Part shown: piece by piece, positions 7,602-16,024 of the stretch
Layout of the letters: the number at the start of each line of letters is the position of its first letter
Position numbering within the stretch: the stretch's first letter is position 1
Assembly: GCA_021825225.1 (NCBI GenBank)
Contig: JAKAIH010000005.1
Coordinates: forward strand, 1 to 16,319
Length of the DNA: 16,319 nt
From: Pseudomonadota bacterium
GTDB lineage: Bacteria > Pseudomonadota > Gammaproteobacteria > Burkholderiales > SG8-39
Direction: 5' to 3'
Position numbers and translations under genes: made by a program
Notes under the pieces: generated by a model
The model's database searches: none
What the model was told of the DNA's origin: nothing
What the model saw: only the letters and a program-made list of their open reading frames with translations

Positions 7602-8030
7602 TTGAACAACCCATACGCCGATCTTGTCGGCTTCACGCTGCGCCTGGGCCGGCGCGGCAGCGGCAGCTGCAGCGCCGCGCTCGAGGTGCGCCCCGAGTTG
7701 CTCAATCCGAACGGCGTCGTCCACGGCGGCGCGCTGTTCTCCATGGCCGATACCGTGATGGGCGCGGCGCTGCATACCACGCTGGAGCCGGGCGAATTCT
7801 GCGCCACGGTCGAAATCAAAATGCATTTTCTGCAGCCGGTGAGCAAAGGCAGGATCCGCTGCAGCACGCGGGTGGTGCAGCGCGGACGCCGGCTTGCCGT
7901 GCTCGAATCGCATCTCAGCGTAGGCCGCAAGCAGGTGGCGCAGGCGCTGGGAACGTTCGCGATCTTCGCGTCGCGGCCGGCGGCGCCTGGCGGCACAGCC
8001 GGCGCAAAATCCCGCCGTCTGTCAAAATGA
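7602..8030 (+). CDS. PaaI-type hotdog-fold thioesterase
   Basis: The 142-residue length is typical of the hotdog thioesterases that hydrolyse acyl- or aryl-CoA esters. The signature LLNPNGVVHGGALFSMADTV lies at 33-52, with the likely catalytic Asp50 on the central helix and His41 in the HGG turn. The last 15 or so residues are a basic, disordered-looking extension. The start is a TTG at 7602, chosen because GGAGGAA at 7590-7596 lies five bases upstream and no in-frame ATG occurs before residue 48. A ten-codon frame (ATG 7574, stop 7604-7606) overlaps this TTG. It sits between the spoT operon and the catabolic genes, and could belong to either group. CoA ester substrate unknown. Confidence 0.88.
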   Translation: MNNPYADLVGFTLRLGRRGSGSCSAALEVRPELLNPNGVVHGGALFSMADTVMGAALHTTLEPGEFCATVEIKMHFLQPVSKGRIRCSTRVVQRGRRLAVLESHLSVGRKQVAQALGTFAIFASRPAAPGGTAGAKSRRLSK

Positions 8031-8069
8031 CGCGCGCAGTCTCAGTAATCTACGACACGGGAATCCAAT

Positions 8070-8858
8070 ATGAAAATCAAAGCCAACGGCATAGACATCA
8101 ATTACACCGTGGAGGGCGAGGGTCCCTGGCTCACCATGAGCCATTCTCTCGCCTGCAATCTGCATATGTGGGACGAGGAAGCGAAGCGCCTGTCCAAGCG
8201 CTACAAGGTACTGCGCTACGACACGCGCGGCCATGGCGGCAGCAGCGCCCCGGCCGGCGCCTATACGCTGGAGCTGCTGGCTGACGACCTGCAGGCGCTG
8301 CTGCAGGCACTGGGGGCGAAGTCCACGCACTTTGTCGGCTTGTCCATGGGCGGGATGATAGGCCAGACCTTCGCGCTCAAGTATCCGGGCGTGTTCAAGA
8401 GTCTCGCGTTGTGCGACACCAGCAGCCGCTACCCCGCCGAAGCGGCCGGCACCTGGGCCGAACGCATCAAGACGGTTGAAGCGCAGGGCATGGAGCCGAT
8501 GGTCGAGCCCACCCTTGCGCGCTGGTTTACCGCGTCCTACCGGCAGCAGCGGCCGGAAGTGGTGGAGAAAGTGGCGGCCATGATCCGCAGCACGCCTGTG
8601 CCGGGCTTTGTCGGCTGCTGCCACGCGATTCCTAAAATCAATCTGACTGCGCGGCTCAATGAAATCCGCTGTCCCAGCCTGGTGATCGTGGGCAAGGACG
8701 ATCCGGGCACGCCGGTGGCGATGGCCGAGGATATCCACCGGGCCATGCCCGGCTCGAAGCTGGTCATCATTCCCTCGGCTGCGCATCTATCCAACCTGGA
8801 GCAGCCCGACGCATTCAACCAGGCGCTGGGCGAGTTCGTCGACCAGGCCAAAAGCTAG
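8070..8858 (+). CDS. Alpha/beta hydrolase, 3-oxoadipate enol-lactonase (PcaD) like
   Basis: This 262-residue alpha/beta hydrolase has a nucleophile elbow GLSMGG (90-95, Ser92), a probable acid in GKDDPGTP (Asp211) and His239 in SAAHLSN. The oxyanion region SHSLACNLHMWD (24-35) resembles the NSLGTDLxMWD stretch of PcaD, and the charge-relay block GKDDPGTPVAM is also PcaD-like. PcaD opens 3-oxoadipate enol-lactone in the beta-ketoadipate pathway, but no other pca or cat gene is nearby, so the true substrate may be another lactone or ester. It starts 39 bases after the thioesterase with only a weak ribosome-binding site, and 15 bases separate it from the aminotransferase gene. Fold and triad are firm; substrate is a guess. 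Confidence 0.85.
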   Translation: MKIKANGIDINYTVEGEGPWLTMSHSLACNLHMWDEEAKRLSKRYKVLRYDTRGHGGSSAPAGAYTLELLADDLQALLQALGAKSTHFVGLSMGGMIGQTFALKYPGVFKSLALCDTSSRYPAEAAGTWAERIKTVEAQGMEPMVEPTLARWFTASYRQQRPEVVEKVAAMIRSTPVPGFVGCCHAIPKINLTARLNEIRCPSLVIVGKDDPGTPVAMAEDIHRAMPGSKLVIIPSAAHLSNLEQPDAFNQALGEFVDQAKS

Positions 8859-8873
8859 GGCGGGAGAGATCTC

Positions 8874-10205
8874 ATGGGAACCATCGAAACCCAGCTCGGA
8901 ATAGACCTGTCGGCGTTCTGGATGCCGTTCTCCGCGAACCGGCAGTTCAAGCAGGCGCCGCGCCTGCTCGTCGCCGCCAAGGATATGCATTTCACCGCGC
9001 ACGACGGGCGCAAGGTGCTCGACGGCACGGCGGGCTTGTGGTGCGTCAATGCCGGTCACGGACGCGAGAACATCATCAACGCGGTGAAGGCGCAGCTCGA
9101 CCGGCTCGACTATGCGCCCACGTTTCAGATGGGGCATCCGCAGGCGTTCGAGGCGGCGCAGAAAATCGCCGCGCTGGCGCCGCCCGGTCTCGATCACGTG
9201 TTTTTCGCCAACTCCGGTTCGGAGGCGGTCGACAGTGCGCTCAAGATCGCGCTCGCCTACCACCGTGCACGCGGCGAGGGCCAGCGCACGGTCTTGATCG
9301 GACGCGAGCGCGGCTACCATGGGACCGGCTTCGGCGGCATTTCGGTCGGCGGCATGACCAATAACCGCAAGACCTTCGGCGCGCTGCTGCCGCGCGTGGA
9401 CCATCTGCGCCATACCTGGGACCTGGAGCAACAGGCGTATTCGCGCGGCCAGCCGGAATGGGGTGCGCATCTCGCGGACGAACTGGAGCAGCGCATCATC
9501 CCGCTGCATGACGCGTCCAACATCGCGGCGGTGATCGTAGAGCCGGTGGCCGGCTCCACTGGCGGCCTGATTCCGCCCAAGGGCTACCTGGAGCGCCTGC
9601 GCGCGATCTGCGACAAGCACGGCATCCTGCTCATATTCGACGAGGTGATCACCGGCTTCGGCCGCCTGGGCAGGGCTTTTGCGGCCGAATATTTCGGCGT
9701 CACGCCCGATCTCATGACTTTTGCCAAGGGCGTTACCAACGGCACCATACCGATGGGTGGCGTGATCGCGCACGATCGCGTCCACGACGCCTTCATGCAG
9801 GGGCCGCCGGGCGCGATCGAGCTGTTTCACGGCTACACTTATTCCGGGCACCCGGTCGCCGCGGCCGCCGCGAGCGCCACCATCGACCTGTACCGCGAGG
9901 AAGGCCTGTTCGAGCGCGCGGCTGCGATCGCGCCGTATTTCGAGCAGGCGCTGCACACGCTCAAGGGCCTGCCCAATGTCATCGACATCCGCAATCTGGG
10001 GCTGATCGGTGTGATCGAAGTCGCGCCGCGCGCCGGGCAAGTCGGTGCGCGTGCGTTCGACGTCTTCACCGATTGCTACGCCAATGGCCTGCTGGTGCGG
10101 CCCGCGGGAGATACGCTCGCGCTGTCGCCGCCCTTGATCGTCGAGAAAAGCCATATCGATCAGATGGTGGGCACGCTCGCCGCCGCGCTCAAGCGCATCG
10201 CGTAA
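8874..10205 (+). CDS. Omega-amino acid:pyruvate aminotransferase, PLP class III
   Basis: This 443-residue class III transaminase closely resembles beta-alanine / omega-amino acid:pyruvate aminotransferases throughout. Examples are FWMPFSANRQF (15-25), the PLP phosphate region FANSGSEAVDSALK (111-124), GRERGYHG (143-150), HDASNIAAVIVEP (212-224), FDEVITGFGR (255-264, Asp256) and TFAKGVTNG with the Schiff-base Lys285. The reaction moves the terminal amino group of beta-alanine or a related omega-amino acid to pyruvate, giving a semialdehyde and alanine. The start has GGGAGAG just upstream. The amidase gene follows after 12 bases. An amidase beside it fits a route in which an amide is cleaved to an omega-amino acid that is then deaminated. 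No semialdehyde dehydrogenase gene is in the window. Confidence 0.92.
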   Translation: MGTIETQLGIDLSAFWMPFSANRQFKQAPRLLVAAKDMHFTAHDGRKVLDGTAGLWCVNAGHGRENIINAVKAQLDRLDYAPTFQMGHPQAFEAAQKIAALAPPGLDHVFFANSGSEAVDSALKIALAYHRARGEGQRTVLIGRERGYHGTGFGGISVGGMTNNRKTFGALLPRVDHLRHTWDLEQQAYSRGQPEWGAHLADELEQRIIPLHDASNIAAVIVEPVAGSTGGLIPPKGYLERLRAICDKHGILLIFDEVITGFGRLGRAFAAEYFGVTPDLMTFAKGVTNGTIPMGGVIAHDRVHDAFMQGPPGAIELFHGYTYSGHPVAAAAASATIDLYREEGLFERAAAIAPYFEQALHTLKGLPNVIDIRNLGLIGVIEVAPRAGQVGARAFDVFTDCYANGLLVRPAGDTLALSPPLIVEKSHIDQMVGTLAAALKRIA

Positions 10206-10217
10206 AAGGGGGGCACG

Positions 10218-11624
10218 ATGAGTGCAGACCTCGTCTATACCAGCGCAACGGAATTGGTGCGCAGCTACCGTGCGAAACAATTGTCGCCGGTCGAGGTGAC
10301 ACAGGCGGTGCTCGCGCGCATACGCGAACTCAATCCGAAGCTCAACGCCTATTGCGTCGTCGATGAGGAAGCTGCGCTCGCGGCGGCGCGCGCCGCGCAA
10401 GCGCGCTGGGCACAAGGCGCGCCGCTGGGCGCGCTCGACGGCGTGCCGGTCTCGATCAAGGATCTGCTCCTCACGCGCGGCTGGCCCACGCTGCGCGGTT
10501 CGAGGACGGTCGATCCGGCCGGGCCATGGCTCGAAGACGCGCCGGCGACGGCGCGCTTGCGCGAGGCCGGCGCGGTGCTGCTGGGCAAGACCTGCACTCC
10601 GGAATTCGGCTGGAAAGGGGTGACCGACAGCGCGCTCACCGGCATCACGCGCAATCCCTGGAACACCGAACGCACGCCCGGCGGCTCCAGCGGCGGCGCG
10701 TCGGCGCAAGTGGCTGCCGGCATGGGTACGCTTGCGGTGGGCACCGACGGCGGCGGCTCGATCCGTATCCCCTGCTCTTTCACCGGCCTTTCCGGCATCA
10801 AGGCCGGCTTCGGCCGCGTGCCGGCCTGGCCGCTTTCGCCTTTCGGCACGGTGGCGCATGTGGGTCCGATCGCGCGCACGGCCGCCGATTGCGCGCTGAT
10901 GCTCAACGTCCTGGCGCGGCCCGATGCGCGCGACTGGACCGCGCTGCCCTACGCCGATATCGACTGGACCAAAGGGCTGGACGCCGGAGTGCAGGGCCTG
11001 CGCATCGCCTACAGCCCGCGGCTGGGTTACGTGAAACACGTGGATGCCGAAGTCGCAGCGTGCGTAGCCGAAGCGGCCAAAGTGCTGGCCGGCATGGGCG
11101 CGCAGGTGGAAGAAGTCGATCCGGGTTTTGCCGATTGCCGCGACATCTTCTGGGTGCACTGGACCGCGGGCGCCTACAATTTGCTGCGCAACATGGCCCG
11201 GGAAAAGTTCGCGCTGCTCGACCCGGGCCTGCAGCAGGCCTGCGCCAGCGGCTCGAAGCACACGCTCGCGCGCTACCTCGATGCGGTCAATGCGCGCGGG
11301 GCCCTGGGCGAGCACATGAAGCGCTTCCACCAGAAATACGATTTGCTGCTCACACCTTCGACCGCGATTCCGGCCTTCGCTGCCGGCGTGGTCGCGCCGG
11401 AGCGCCCGGCGTGCGAAGAGGACTGGACCTGGTGGACGCCGTTCTCCTTCCCCTTCAACCTCACGCAGCAGCCTGCGATGTCCGTGCCCTGCGGCTTTTC
11501 CAGGGACGGTCTGCCCATAGGGTTGCAGCTGGTGGGGCCGATGCAGCGCGAGGATCTGGTGTTGCGCGCGGCGCATGCCTATCAGCAGGGAACCGACCAC
11601 CACTTGCGCCGGCCGCCGTTGTGA
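10218..11624 (+). CDS. Amidase-signature family hydrolase
   Basis: The protein is 468 residues and carries the Ser-cisSer-Lys centre of the amidase-signature family: Lys81 in VSIKDL, Ser157 in PGGSSGGASAQV and the nucleophile Ser181 in TDGGGSIRIP. The 24-residue spacing between the two serines matches the family. Such enzymes hydrolyse carboxamides or N-acyl bonds. GatA is a relative, but no gatB or gatC lies nearby and the context is catabolic, so a tRNA amidotransferase role is unlikely. No signal peptide is seen, so it acts in the cytoplasm. GGGGGG ahead of the ATG serves as ribosome-binding site. It lies 12 bases after the transaminase and 50 bases before the Bug receptor. Substrate unknown. 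Confidence 0.92.
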   Translation: MSADLVYTSATELVRSYRAKQLSPVEVTQAVLARIRELNPKLNAYCVVDEEAALAAARAAQARWAQGAPLGALDGVPVSIKDLLLTRGWPTLRGSRTVDPAGPWLEDAPATARLREAGAVLLGKTCTPEFGWKGVTDSALTGITRNPWNTERTPGGSSGGASAQVAAGMGTLAVGTDGGGSIRIPCSFTGLSGIKAGFGRVPAWPLSPFGTVAHVGPIARTAADCALMLNVLARPDARDWTALPYADIDWTKGLDAGVQGLRIAYSPRLGYVKHVDAEVAACVAEAAKVLAGMGAQVEEVDPGFADCRDIFWVHWTAGAYNLLRNMAREKFALLDPGLQQACASGSKHTLARYLDAVNARGALGEHMKRFHQKYDLLLTPSTAIPAFAAGVVAPERPACEEDWTWWTPFSFPFNLTQQPAMSVPCGFSRDGLPIGLQLVGPMQREDLVLRAAHAYQQGTDHHLRRPPL

Positions 11625-11674
11625 CGGTGCCGGCTTTGCGCATTGCCGATTGACCAACCAAAGGAGGAATCGAT

Positions 11675-12646
11675 ATGTTGCGTCTGATTAAAGTGACCGC
11701 CCTCGTCGCCGCGCTCGCCTGGAGCGCGGGCGCCGCCGCCCAAGCCTACCCGTCGAAGCCCATCCGATGGATCGTTCCCTACCCGCCTGGGGGAATCACC
11801 GACAACGTGACGCGAATCGTGGCGCAGAAGGTGCAGGAAAATACCGGCTGGAACATCGTGGTGGAGAACAAGCCCGGAGCGAACTCGATACTCGGCGCGG
11901 ACCTGGCGGCGAAGGCGGCGCCCGACGGTTACACGTTTCTCACCGTGATTGCGGCACACGCGGCGAACGCCACGCTCTACGCGGGCAAGCTGCCCTACGA
12001 CCCGGTGAAGAGTTTCGCCCCGGTGTCGCTCGCCGGCATCGCGCCCCTGATCATGACGGCCAATAACAATTTTCCGCCCAAGGACGTGAAGGAACTGATC
12101 GCCTATGCCAAGGCCAATCCGGGCAAGATCTCCTTCGGCTCTTCCGGCATCGGCGCGGCGGCGCACCTGACGACCGAGCTGTTCAAGCAGACCGCCGGCA
12201 TCGACATGGTGCACATTCCGTATAAGGGCACCGCGCCCGCGCTGCAGGACGAAATGGGCGGCAATATCCAGATCCTGGTCGACACGCCGAGTTCCCTGAT
12301 GCCGCAAGTGCGCGGCGGCAAGATCAAGGCGCTGGCGATGTTCTCGAACAAACGCCTCAGTTCCGCGCCGGAGGTGCCGACCATGGCCGAGGCCGGCGGC
12401 CCGCCGCTGGAATCCTCGACCTGGGTCATGTTCCTCGCGCCCGCGGGTACGTCGCGCGACATCGTCAACCGCCTGTCGGGGGAAGTCGCCAAGGTGATTG
12501 CCGCGAACGACATCAAGAGCCGGTTCGAATCGCTCGGTATCATACCCGTTGGCAATAACCCCGAGCAGGCCGCAAAGTTCCTCGCGGATGAAATCACCAA
12601 GTGGTCCAAAGTGATCAACACTGCCGGAGTGAAGCCGGAGGTGTAA
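11675..12646 (+). CDS. Bug/TctC-family periplasmic solute-binding protein
   Basis: The 323-residue protein begins with a clear signal peptide (basic start, hydrophobic run, cleavage after about AGAAAQA). YPSKPIRWIVPYPPGGITDN then follows, the standard Bug opening with its ligand-pocket loop. Further Bug features are NKPGANS, LAAKAAPDGYTFL, VHIPYKGTAPALQD (about 188-201) and a final strand-helix unit. Bug proteins bind carboxylates, amino acids, amides and other small solutes, and are hugely expanded in Betaproteobacteria. Most are orphans without the TctA/TctB membrane partners, and none are seen here. A strong AAGGAGG precedes the ATG. It is last in the set with the amidase and transaminase, so it probably captures their substrate, though that link is inferred. 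A strong hairpin follows the stop. Confidence 0.95.
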   Translation: MLRLIKVTALVAALAWSAGAAAQAYPSKPIRWIVPYPPGGITDNVTRIVAQKVQENTGWNIVVENKPGANSILGADLAAKAAPDGYTFLTVIAAHAANATLYAGKLPYDPVKSFAPVSLAGIAPLIMTANNNFPPKDVKELIAYAKANPGKISFGSSGIGAAAHLTTELFKQTAGIDMVHIPYKGTAPALQDEMGGNIQILVDTPSSLMPQVRGGKIKALAMFSNKRLSSAPEVPTMAEAGGPPLESSTWVMFLAPAGTSRDIVNRLSGEVAKVIAANDIKSRFESLGIIPVGNNPEQAAKFLADEITKWSKVINTAGVKPEV

Positions 12647-12656
12647 GAGCAACAAT

Positions 12657-12678
12657 GCGGGGGGACAGCTCCCCCCGC
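12657..12678 (+). terminator. Strong hairpin between convergent Bug receptor and MFS genes
   Basis: GCGGGGGGA-CAGC-TCCCCCCGC is a perfect 9-bp stem. It starts ten bases after the receptor stop. No T-run follows on the plus strand, while the minus strand has ATTGTTGCTCTT after it, so it may work better for the MFS transcript or in both directions. The rest of 12679-12770 holds no gene that I can support. Confidence 0.65.
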
Positions 12679-12770
12679 GCTCCCCTGGGGCGGCCGTTGC
12701 AAAAAATACCTTTCAACGCCTGCCGATTCGATCGCGCGGCGGACGCACCTGCGTGCGTGCGCCCCGGAAT

Positions 12771-13955
12771 TCAGGTGCGGACGGACTGTGCCTGAATTTT
12801 CAGCTGCCAGCGAAAACCGAATCCGAGCAGGGCCAGGCCCAGCGACACCGCGACGAACACCGGCGTGGTGCCGTAGGCATCGACTACTCTTCCGGCCAGC
12901 CAGACACCGGCCGACTGGCCGCTGAACAGGCACAGTGCGAACAGCGACACCGCCGAGCCGCGCGAGGCCGGCGCCATCTGGGTGGCGTTGACCTGCAGCG
13001 TGTTGTGCAGCATATACAGGCCGATGCCGATCGCCACTATCCCTGGCAGGCAAGCCCAGGCCGCCGGAGCGAATGCGAGCCAGATATAGCCGGCGGCGAG
13101 AATAAGTCCGCCGCCCGCAGCGAGACCGCCTTCGCCGAGCCGCGCCACGAAGCGCCGCGCGCTGAGCGCGTACAGCATCCCGCCCGCGGCATAGGCGCTG
13201 GCCATTGCGCCGGCCGCCGCCGGACCGAGCGCAAAGCGATGCTGCAGGTGCACCGGAATGAATGCGATCGAGCCGAACATCATTACGCCTTCGGCGAACA
13301 CGATGCCGACGACGACGCGCACCCAGCGGTGCGTGAGCAGGCCCGCCATGCGCGCAAGGCCGGCGTAGATCGTCACTGTCGCGTCGCCGGCCGAGCGGCG
13401 CGTGAGCGGATTGCGCCGCAGTTCGAGCAGCAGCAGCGCGCCGACCACGAGGTAGAGCACGCCGAGCACGACGAAGATCGCGCGCCAGCCGAAATGCTCC
13501 GCCAGTACGCCCGCGACCGATTGGCCGAAGGCGGTGCCGAAAATCTGCCCGAGCGCGAAGCGCGCGATCCGCGCCTGGCGCTGCTCGTAAGCGACGACGT
13601 CGCCGATCCAGGCCATCGACAGCGGGATCAGCGCACCCACTGTCGCGCCGGCGGCGAAGCGCGCGATGACGAGGAGATGCAGCGTAGGCGCTGCGGCGCA
13701 GGCGAAGGTGCCCAGGGAGGATACGAGGGTGGCGGCACAGACCATGAGGTATTTGCCGTAGCGGTCGCCCAGCGGTCCATAGACGGCTTGCAGCAGCCCG
13801 TAGGAGACGGCGAACGCAGTCACGACCGAGGCGGCGCCGCCGGTGGTGACCGAGAATTCCGCGGCGAGCTGGGGCAGCAGCGTATCGGTCGCGCGCAGGC
13901 TGGCCGCGCTCGCGAACGCCGCGAGCGACAGCAGGAATACCGCTCGGTTGGTCAT
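12771..13955 (-). CDS. Major facilitator superfamily transporter
   Basis: This 394-residue inner-membrane protein has about 12 hydrophobic segments and the MFS motif A GPLGDRYGK at 60-68, between the second and third helices. The first half reads like the multidrug/metabolite efflux (DHA-like) MFS groups, with a charged cytoplasmic loop near 187-210 separating the two six-helix bundles. No substrate can be read from sequence. The ATG at 13955 lacks a good ribosome-binding site. The gene converges on the Bug receptor across a hairpin and diverges from the dienelactone hydrolase gene by 190 bases. It could export or import a compound handled by either neighbour, but nothing in the sequence proves this. 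Confidence 0.9.
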   Translation of the reverse strand: MTNRAVFLLSLAAFASAASLRATDTLLPQLAAEFSVTTGGAASVVTAFAVSYGLLQAVYGPLGDRYGKYLMVCAATLVSSLGTFACAAAPTLHLLVIARFAAGATVGALIPLSMAWIGDVVAYEQRQARIARFALGQIFGTAFGQSVAGVLAEHFGWRAIFVVLGVLYLVVGALLLLELRRNPLTRRSAGDATVTIYAGLARMAGLLTHRWVRVVVGIVFAEGVMMFGSIAFIPVHLQHRFALGPAAAGAMASAYAAGGMLYALSARRFVARLGEGGLAAGGGLILAAGYIWLAFAPAAWACLPGIVAIGIGLYMLHNTLQVNATQMAPASRGSAVSLFALCLFSGQSAGVWLAGRVVDAYGTTPVFVAVSLGLALLGFGFRWQLKIQAQSVRT

Positions 13956-14059
13956 GAGAACGGCGATTATCCTGGAAAAATGCGGGGACCGCGGTCAAAT
14001 CGCGGGAGCGCTTTGCGCAGACGCCGGCCGGCGGCATTCGCGCGCTCCTGGTCCATGGC

Positions 14060-14088
14060 TTGCACAAACAGCCCGGTCCCAATATATT
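14060..14088 (+). promoter_or_regulatory. Sigma70-type promoter for the dienelactone hydrolase gene
   Basis: TTGCAC (14060-14065) and TATATT (14083-14088) are separated by 17 bases, the ideal spacing, with four and five matches to the consensus hexamers. Transcription would begin near 14095, giving a leader of about 50 bases to the ATG at 14146. The rest of the 190-base divergent region shows nothing else I can support. Confidence 0.65.
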
Positions 14089-14145
14089 GAACTCTTCCCC
14101 GGACGATCCGGAAGCGGATTCGAAAAACAAGCAAAGGAGCTGGCG

Positions 14146-14856
14146 ATGAATTCACGCTGGATAGACATCAAGGCACATGACGGCGGCAGTTTCAAAGGCT
14201 ATCTGTCGCTGCCGCATCACACAGACAAAGGCGTCAAAGGTCCGGGCATCGTCCTGATCCAGGAGATTTTCGGCGTCAACGCGCATATACAGGGCGTGGC
14301 GGACCAATATGCGAGCGACGGCTACACCGTGCTTGCTCCGGATCTGTTCTGGCGCATGCAGCCCATGGTCGATCTGGGTTACGGTCCGGACGACATGCAA
14401 AAGGGCATGGGTTACATGCAGAAAATGGATTTCGCCGCGGGCGTGAAGGATCTGGCGGCGACGGTCGCCGCGTTGCGCGGTCTGCCCGAATGCAGCGGCA
14501 AGGTGGCCTCGGTCGGTTACTGCATGGGCGGGATGTTGTCCTACCTGTGCGCAGCCAACGCCGGCGTGGACGCAGCGGTGTGCTATTACGCCGGCGGCAT
14601 TCACACCAAGCTCGAGGAGGCAGGAAAGATAAAGTGCCCGCTGCTGTTCCACTTCGCCGGCAATGACAGCCATATTCCGGAGTCCGCAGTTGCGGCGGTG
14701 AAGAAAACGTTCGCCGGACGCGAGGGGGTGCGCATCGACGTTTATCCGGGCGCCAATCACGGTTTCAATTGCTGGGACCGCGCTGCCTACAACCAGCAAA
14801 GCGCCGCGCTTGCGCACGGGCGCTCCCTGTCTTTCCTCGCCACGACCATCAGCTGA
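14146..14856 (+). CDS. Dienelactone hydrolase family protein
   Basis: This 236-residue alpha/beta hydrolase has the cysteine triad of the dienelactone hydrolase family: Cys126 in GYCMGG, Asp174 in AGNDSHIP and His205 in GANHGF. Glu40 in LIQEIFGVN is the residue that positions the cysteine. The family opens dienelactones in chlorocatechol-type pathways, but many members act on other esters or lactones and have no assigned role. The start at 14146 is preceded by AAAGGAG, although the frame is open further upstream. A good promoter lies ahead. The acyl-CoA dehydrogenase follows ten bases after the stop, so the two probably form an operon. No maleylacetate reductase or catechol dioxygenase is nearby, so a chloroaromatic role is not supported. 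Confidence 0.92.
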   Translation: MNSRWIDIKAHDGGSFKGYLSLPHHTDKGVKGPGIVLIQEIFGVNAHIQGVADQYASDGYTVLAPDLFWRMQPMVDLGYGPDDMQKGMGYMQKMDFAAGVKDLAATVAALRGLPECSGKVASVGYCMGGMLSYLCAANAGVDAAVCYYAGGIHTKLEEAGKIKCPLLFHFAGNDSHIPESAVAAVKKTFAGREGVRIDVYPGANHGFNCWDRAAYNQQSAALAHGRSLSFLATTIS

Positions 14857-14866
14857 GCATGCCCGC

Positions 14867-16024
14867 ATGAGCGACAGGACCTACCTCGACTGGCCGTTCT
14901 TCGACACACCGCAGCGCCGACTTGCGGCCGATCTGGAGGCCTGGGCAGGGGCGAACCTCGCGCAGCTGGACCACGGCGACGTGGATGCGCTGTGCCGCGA
15001 TCTGGTGAGGCGCCTGGGCAGCGGCGGCTGGCTCAGGCATTGCGTGCCCGCGGCCTACGGCGGCGCCGCCGCGGACATCGATTCGCGTTCGCTGTGCATC
15101 GCGCGCGAGACGCTGGCGCGCCACGAGGGACTGGCCGATTTCGCCTTCGCCATGCAGGGCCTGGGTTCGGGCGCGATATCCATCGCCGGCAGCGAGGAAC
15201 TGAAGCAGCGCTATCTGCCGCGCGTGGCGCGCGGCGAGGCGATCGCCGCGTTCGCGCTGTCCGAGCCCGACGCCGGATCGGACGTGGGCGCCATGAGTAC
15301 CAGCGCGCGCCGCGAAGGCGAGCACTATGTGCTCGACGGCGAGAAGACCTGGATTTCCAACGGCGGCATTGCCGATTTCTACTGCGTGTTCGCGCGCACC
15401 GGAGAGGCCGCCGGCGCGCGCGGCATCAGCGCATTCGTCGTCGATGCCGACACGCCCGGCCTCGAGGTGGCCGCGCGCATCGAACTCATCGCGCCGCACC
15501 CGCTCGCCAGCCTGCGCTTTCGCGGCTGCCGCGTGAGCGCAAAGCAGCGCCTGGGGGAATCCGGCCAGGGTTTCAAGGTGGCGATGCAGACGCTGGATAT
15601 TTTCCGCGCGTCGGTTGCCGCCGCGGCGCTCGGGTTCGCGCGGCGCGCTTTGGACGAGGCTTTGGATCGAGCCAAGGGGCGCAAAATGTTCGGCCAGACG
15701 CTGGCCGATTTCCAGCTCACGCAGGCGGCGATCGCCGACATGGCCACCGCGATCGACAGTGCGGCGCTGCTCACCTACCGCGCCGCCTGGCTGCGCGACG
15801 TCAAAGGTGCGCGCACCACGCGCGAAGCGGCGATGGCCAAGATGGTGGCGACCGAATCGGCGCAGCAGGTCATCGACCGCGCGCTGCAGATGTTCGGCGG
15901 CCTGGGCGTGGTGAGCGGCTACCCGGTGGAAAAGCTCTACCGCGAGATTCGCGCGCTGCGCATCTACGAAGGCGCGACCGAGGTGCAGAAGCTGATCATC
16001 GCGCGCGAAACCCTGAAGGGTTAA
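14867..16024 (+). CDS. Acyl-CoA dehydrogenase
   Basis: The 385-residue length fits the FAD-dependent acyl-CoA dehydrogenases that introduce the alpha-beta double bond into acyl-CoA esters and pass electrons to ETF. The N-terminal helical domain runs to about 120. Signature [13 protein letters not shown] is at 129-141 and the flavin-contacting WISNGG at 162-167. The C-terminal helical domain contains [16 protein letters not shown] and QMFGGLGVV. The likely catalytic base is Glu368 in [10 protein letters not shown]. The chosen ATG at 14867 is ten bases after the hydrolase stop, with no strong ribosome-binding site, suggesting coupling. A TTG at 14810 would add residues unlike the family and overlap the hydrolase. 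Chain-length or branched-acyl specificity cannot be judged. Its stop overlaps the ubiX stop. Confidence 0.94.
   Translation: MSDRTYLDWPFFDTPQRRLAADLEAWAGANLAQLDHGDVDALCRDLVRRLGSGGWLRHCVPAAYGGAAADIDSRSLCIARETLARHEGLADFAFAMQGLGSGAISIAGSEELKQRYLPRVARGEAIAAFALSEPDAGSDVGAMSTSARREGEHYVLDGEKTWISNGGIADFYCVFARTGEAAGARGISAFVVDADTPGLEVAARIELIAPHPLASLRFRGCRVSAKQRLGESGQGFKVAMQTLDIFRASVAAAALGFARRALDEALDRAKGRKMFGQTLADFQLTQAAIADMATAIDSAALLTYRAAWLRDVKGARTTREAAMAKMVATESAQQVIDRALQMFGGLGVVSGYPVEKLYREIRALRIYEGATEVQKLIIARETLKG

Noticed and set aside
5066..7996. Very long open frame antisense to spoT (976 codons)
   Set aside because: Spurious frame from GC-rich third positions; composition is His/Arg/Ala/Gln-rich and the opposite strand encodes a fully conserved SpoT.
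10218..11624. GatA subunit of a tRNA amidotransferase
   Set aside because: No gatB or gatC nearby, and the gene sits in a catabolic set with a transaminase and a Bug receptor; a stand-alone amidase is more likely.
8787..11657. Very long open frame antisense to the transaminase and amidase genes (956 codons)
   Set aside because: Same cause; both sense genes carry complete active sites and match their families end to end.
13966..13998. TTGACC and GATAAT on the minus strand ahead of the MFS gene
   Set aside because: The spacing is 21 bases and the transcript would start only a few bases before the ATG, so it is not a credible promoter.
12103..14130. 675-codon minus-strand frame overlapping the MFS gene and the Bug receptor
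   Set aside because: It overlaps the MFS coding frame in a different phase and runs antisense to the receptor; no family motifs and low-complexity composition.
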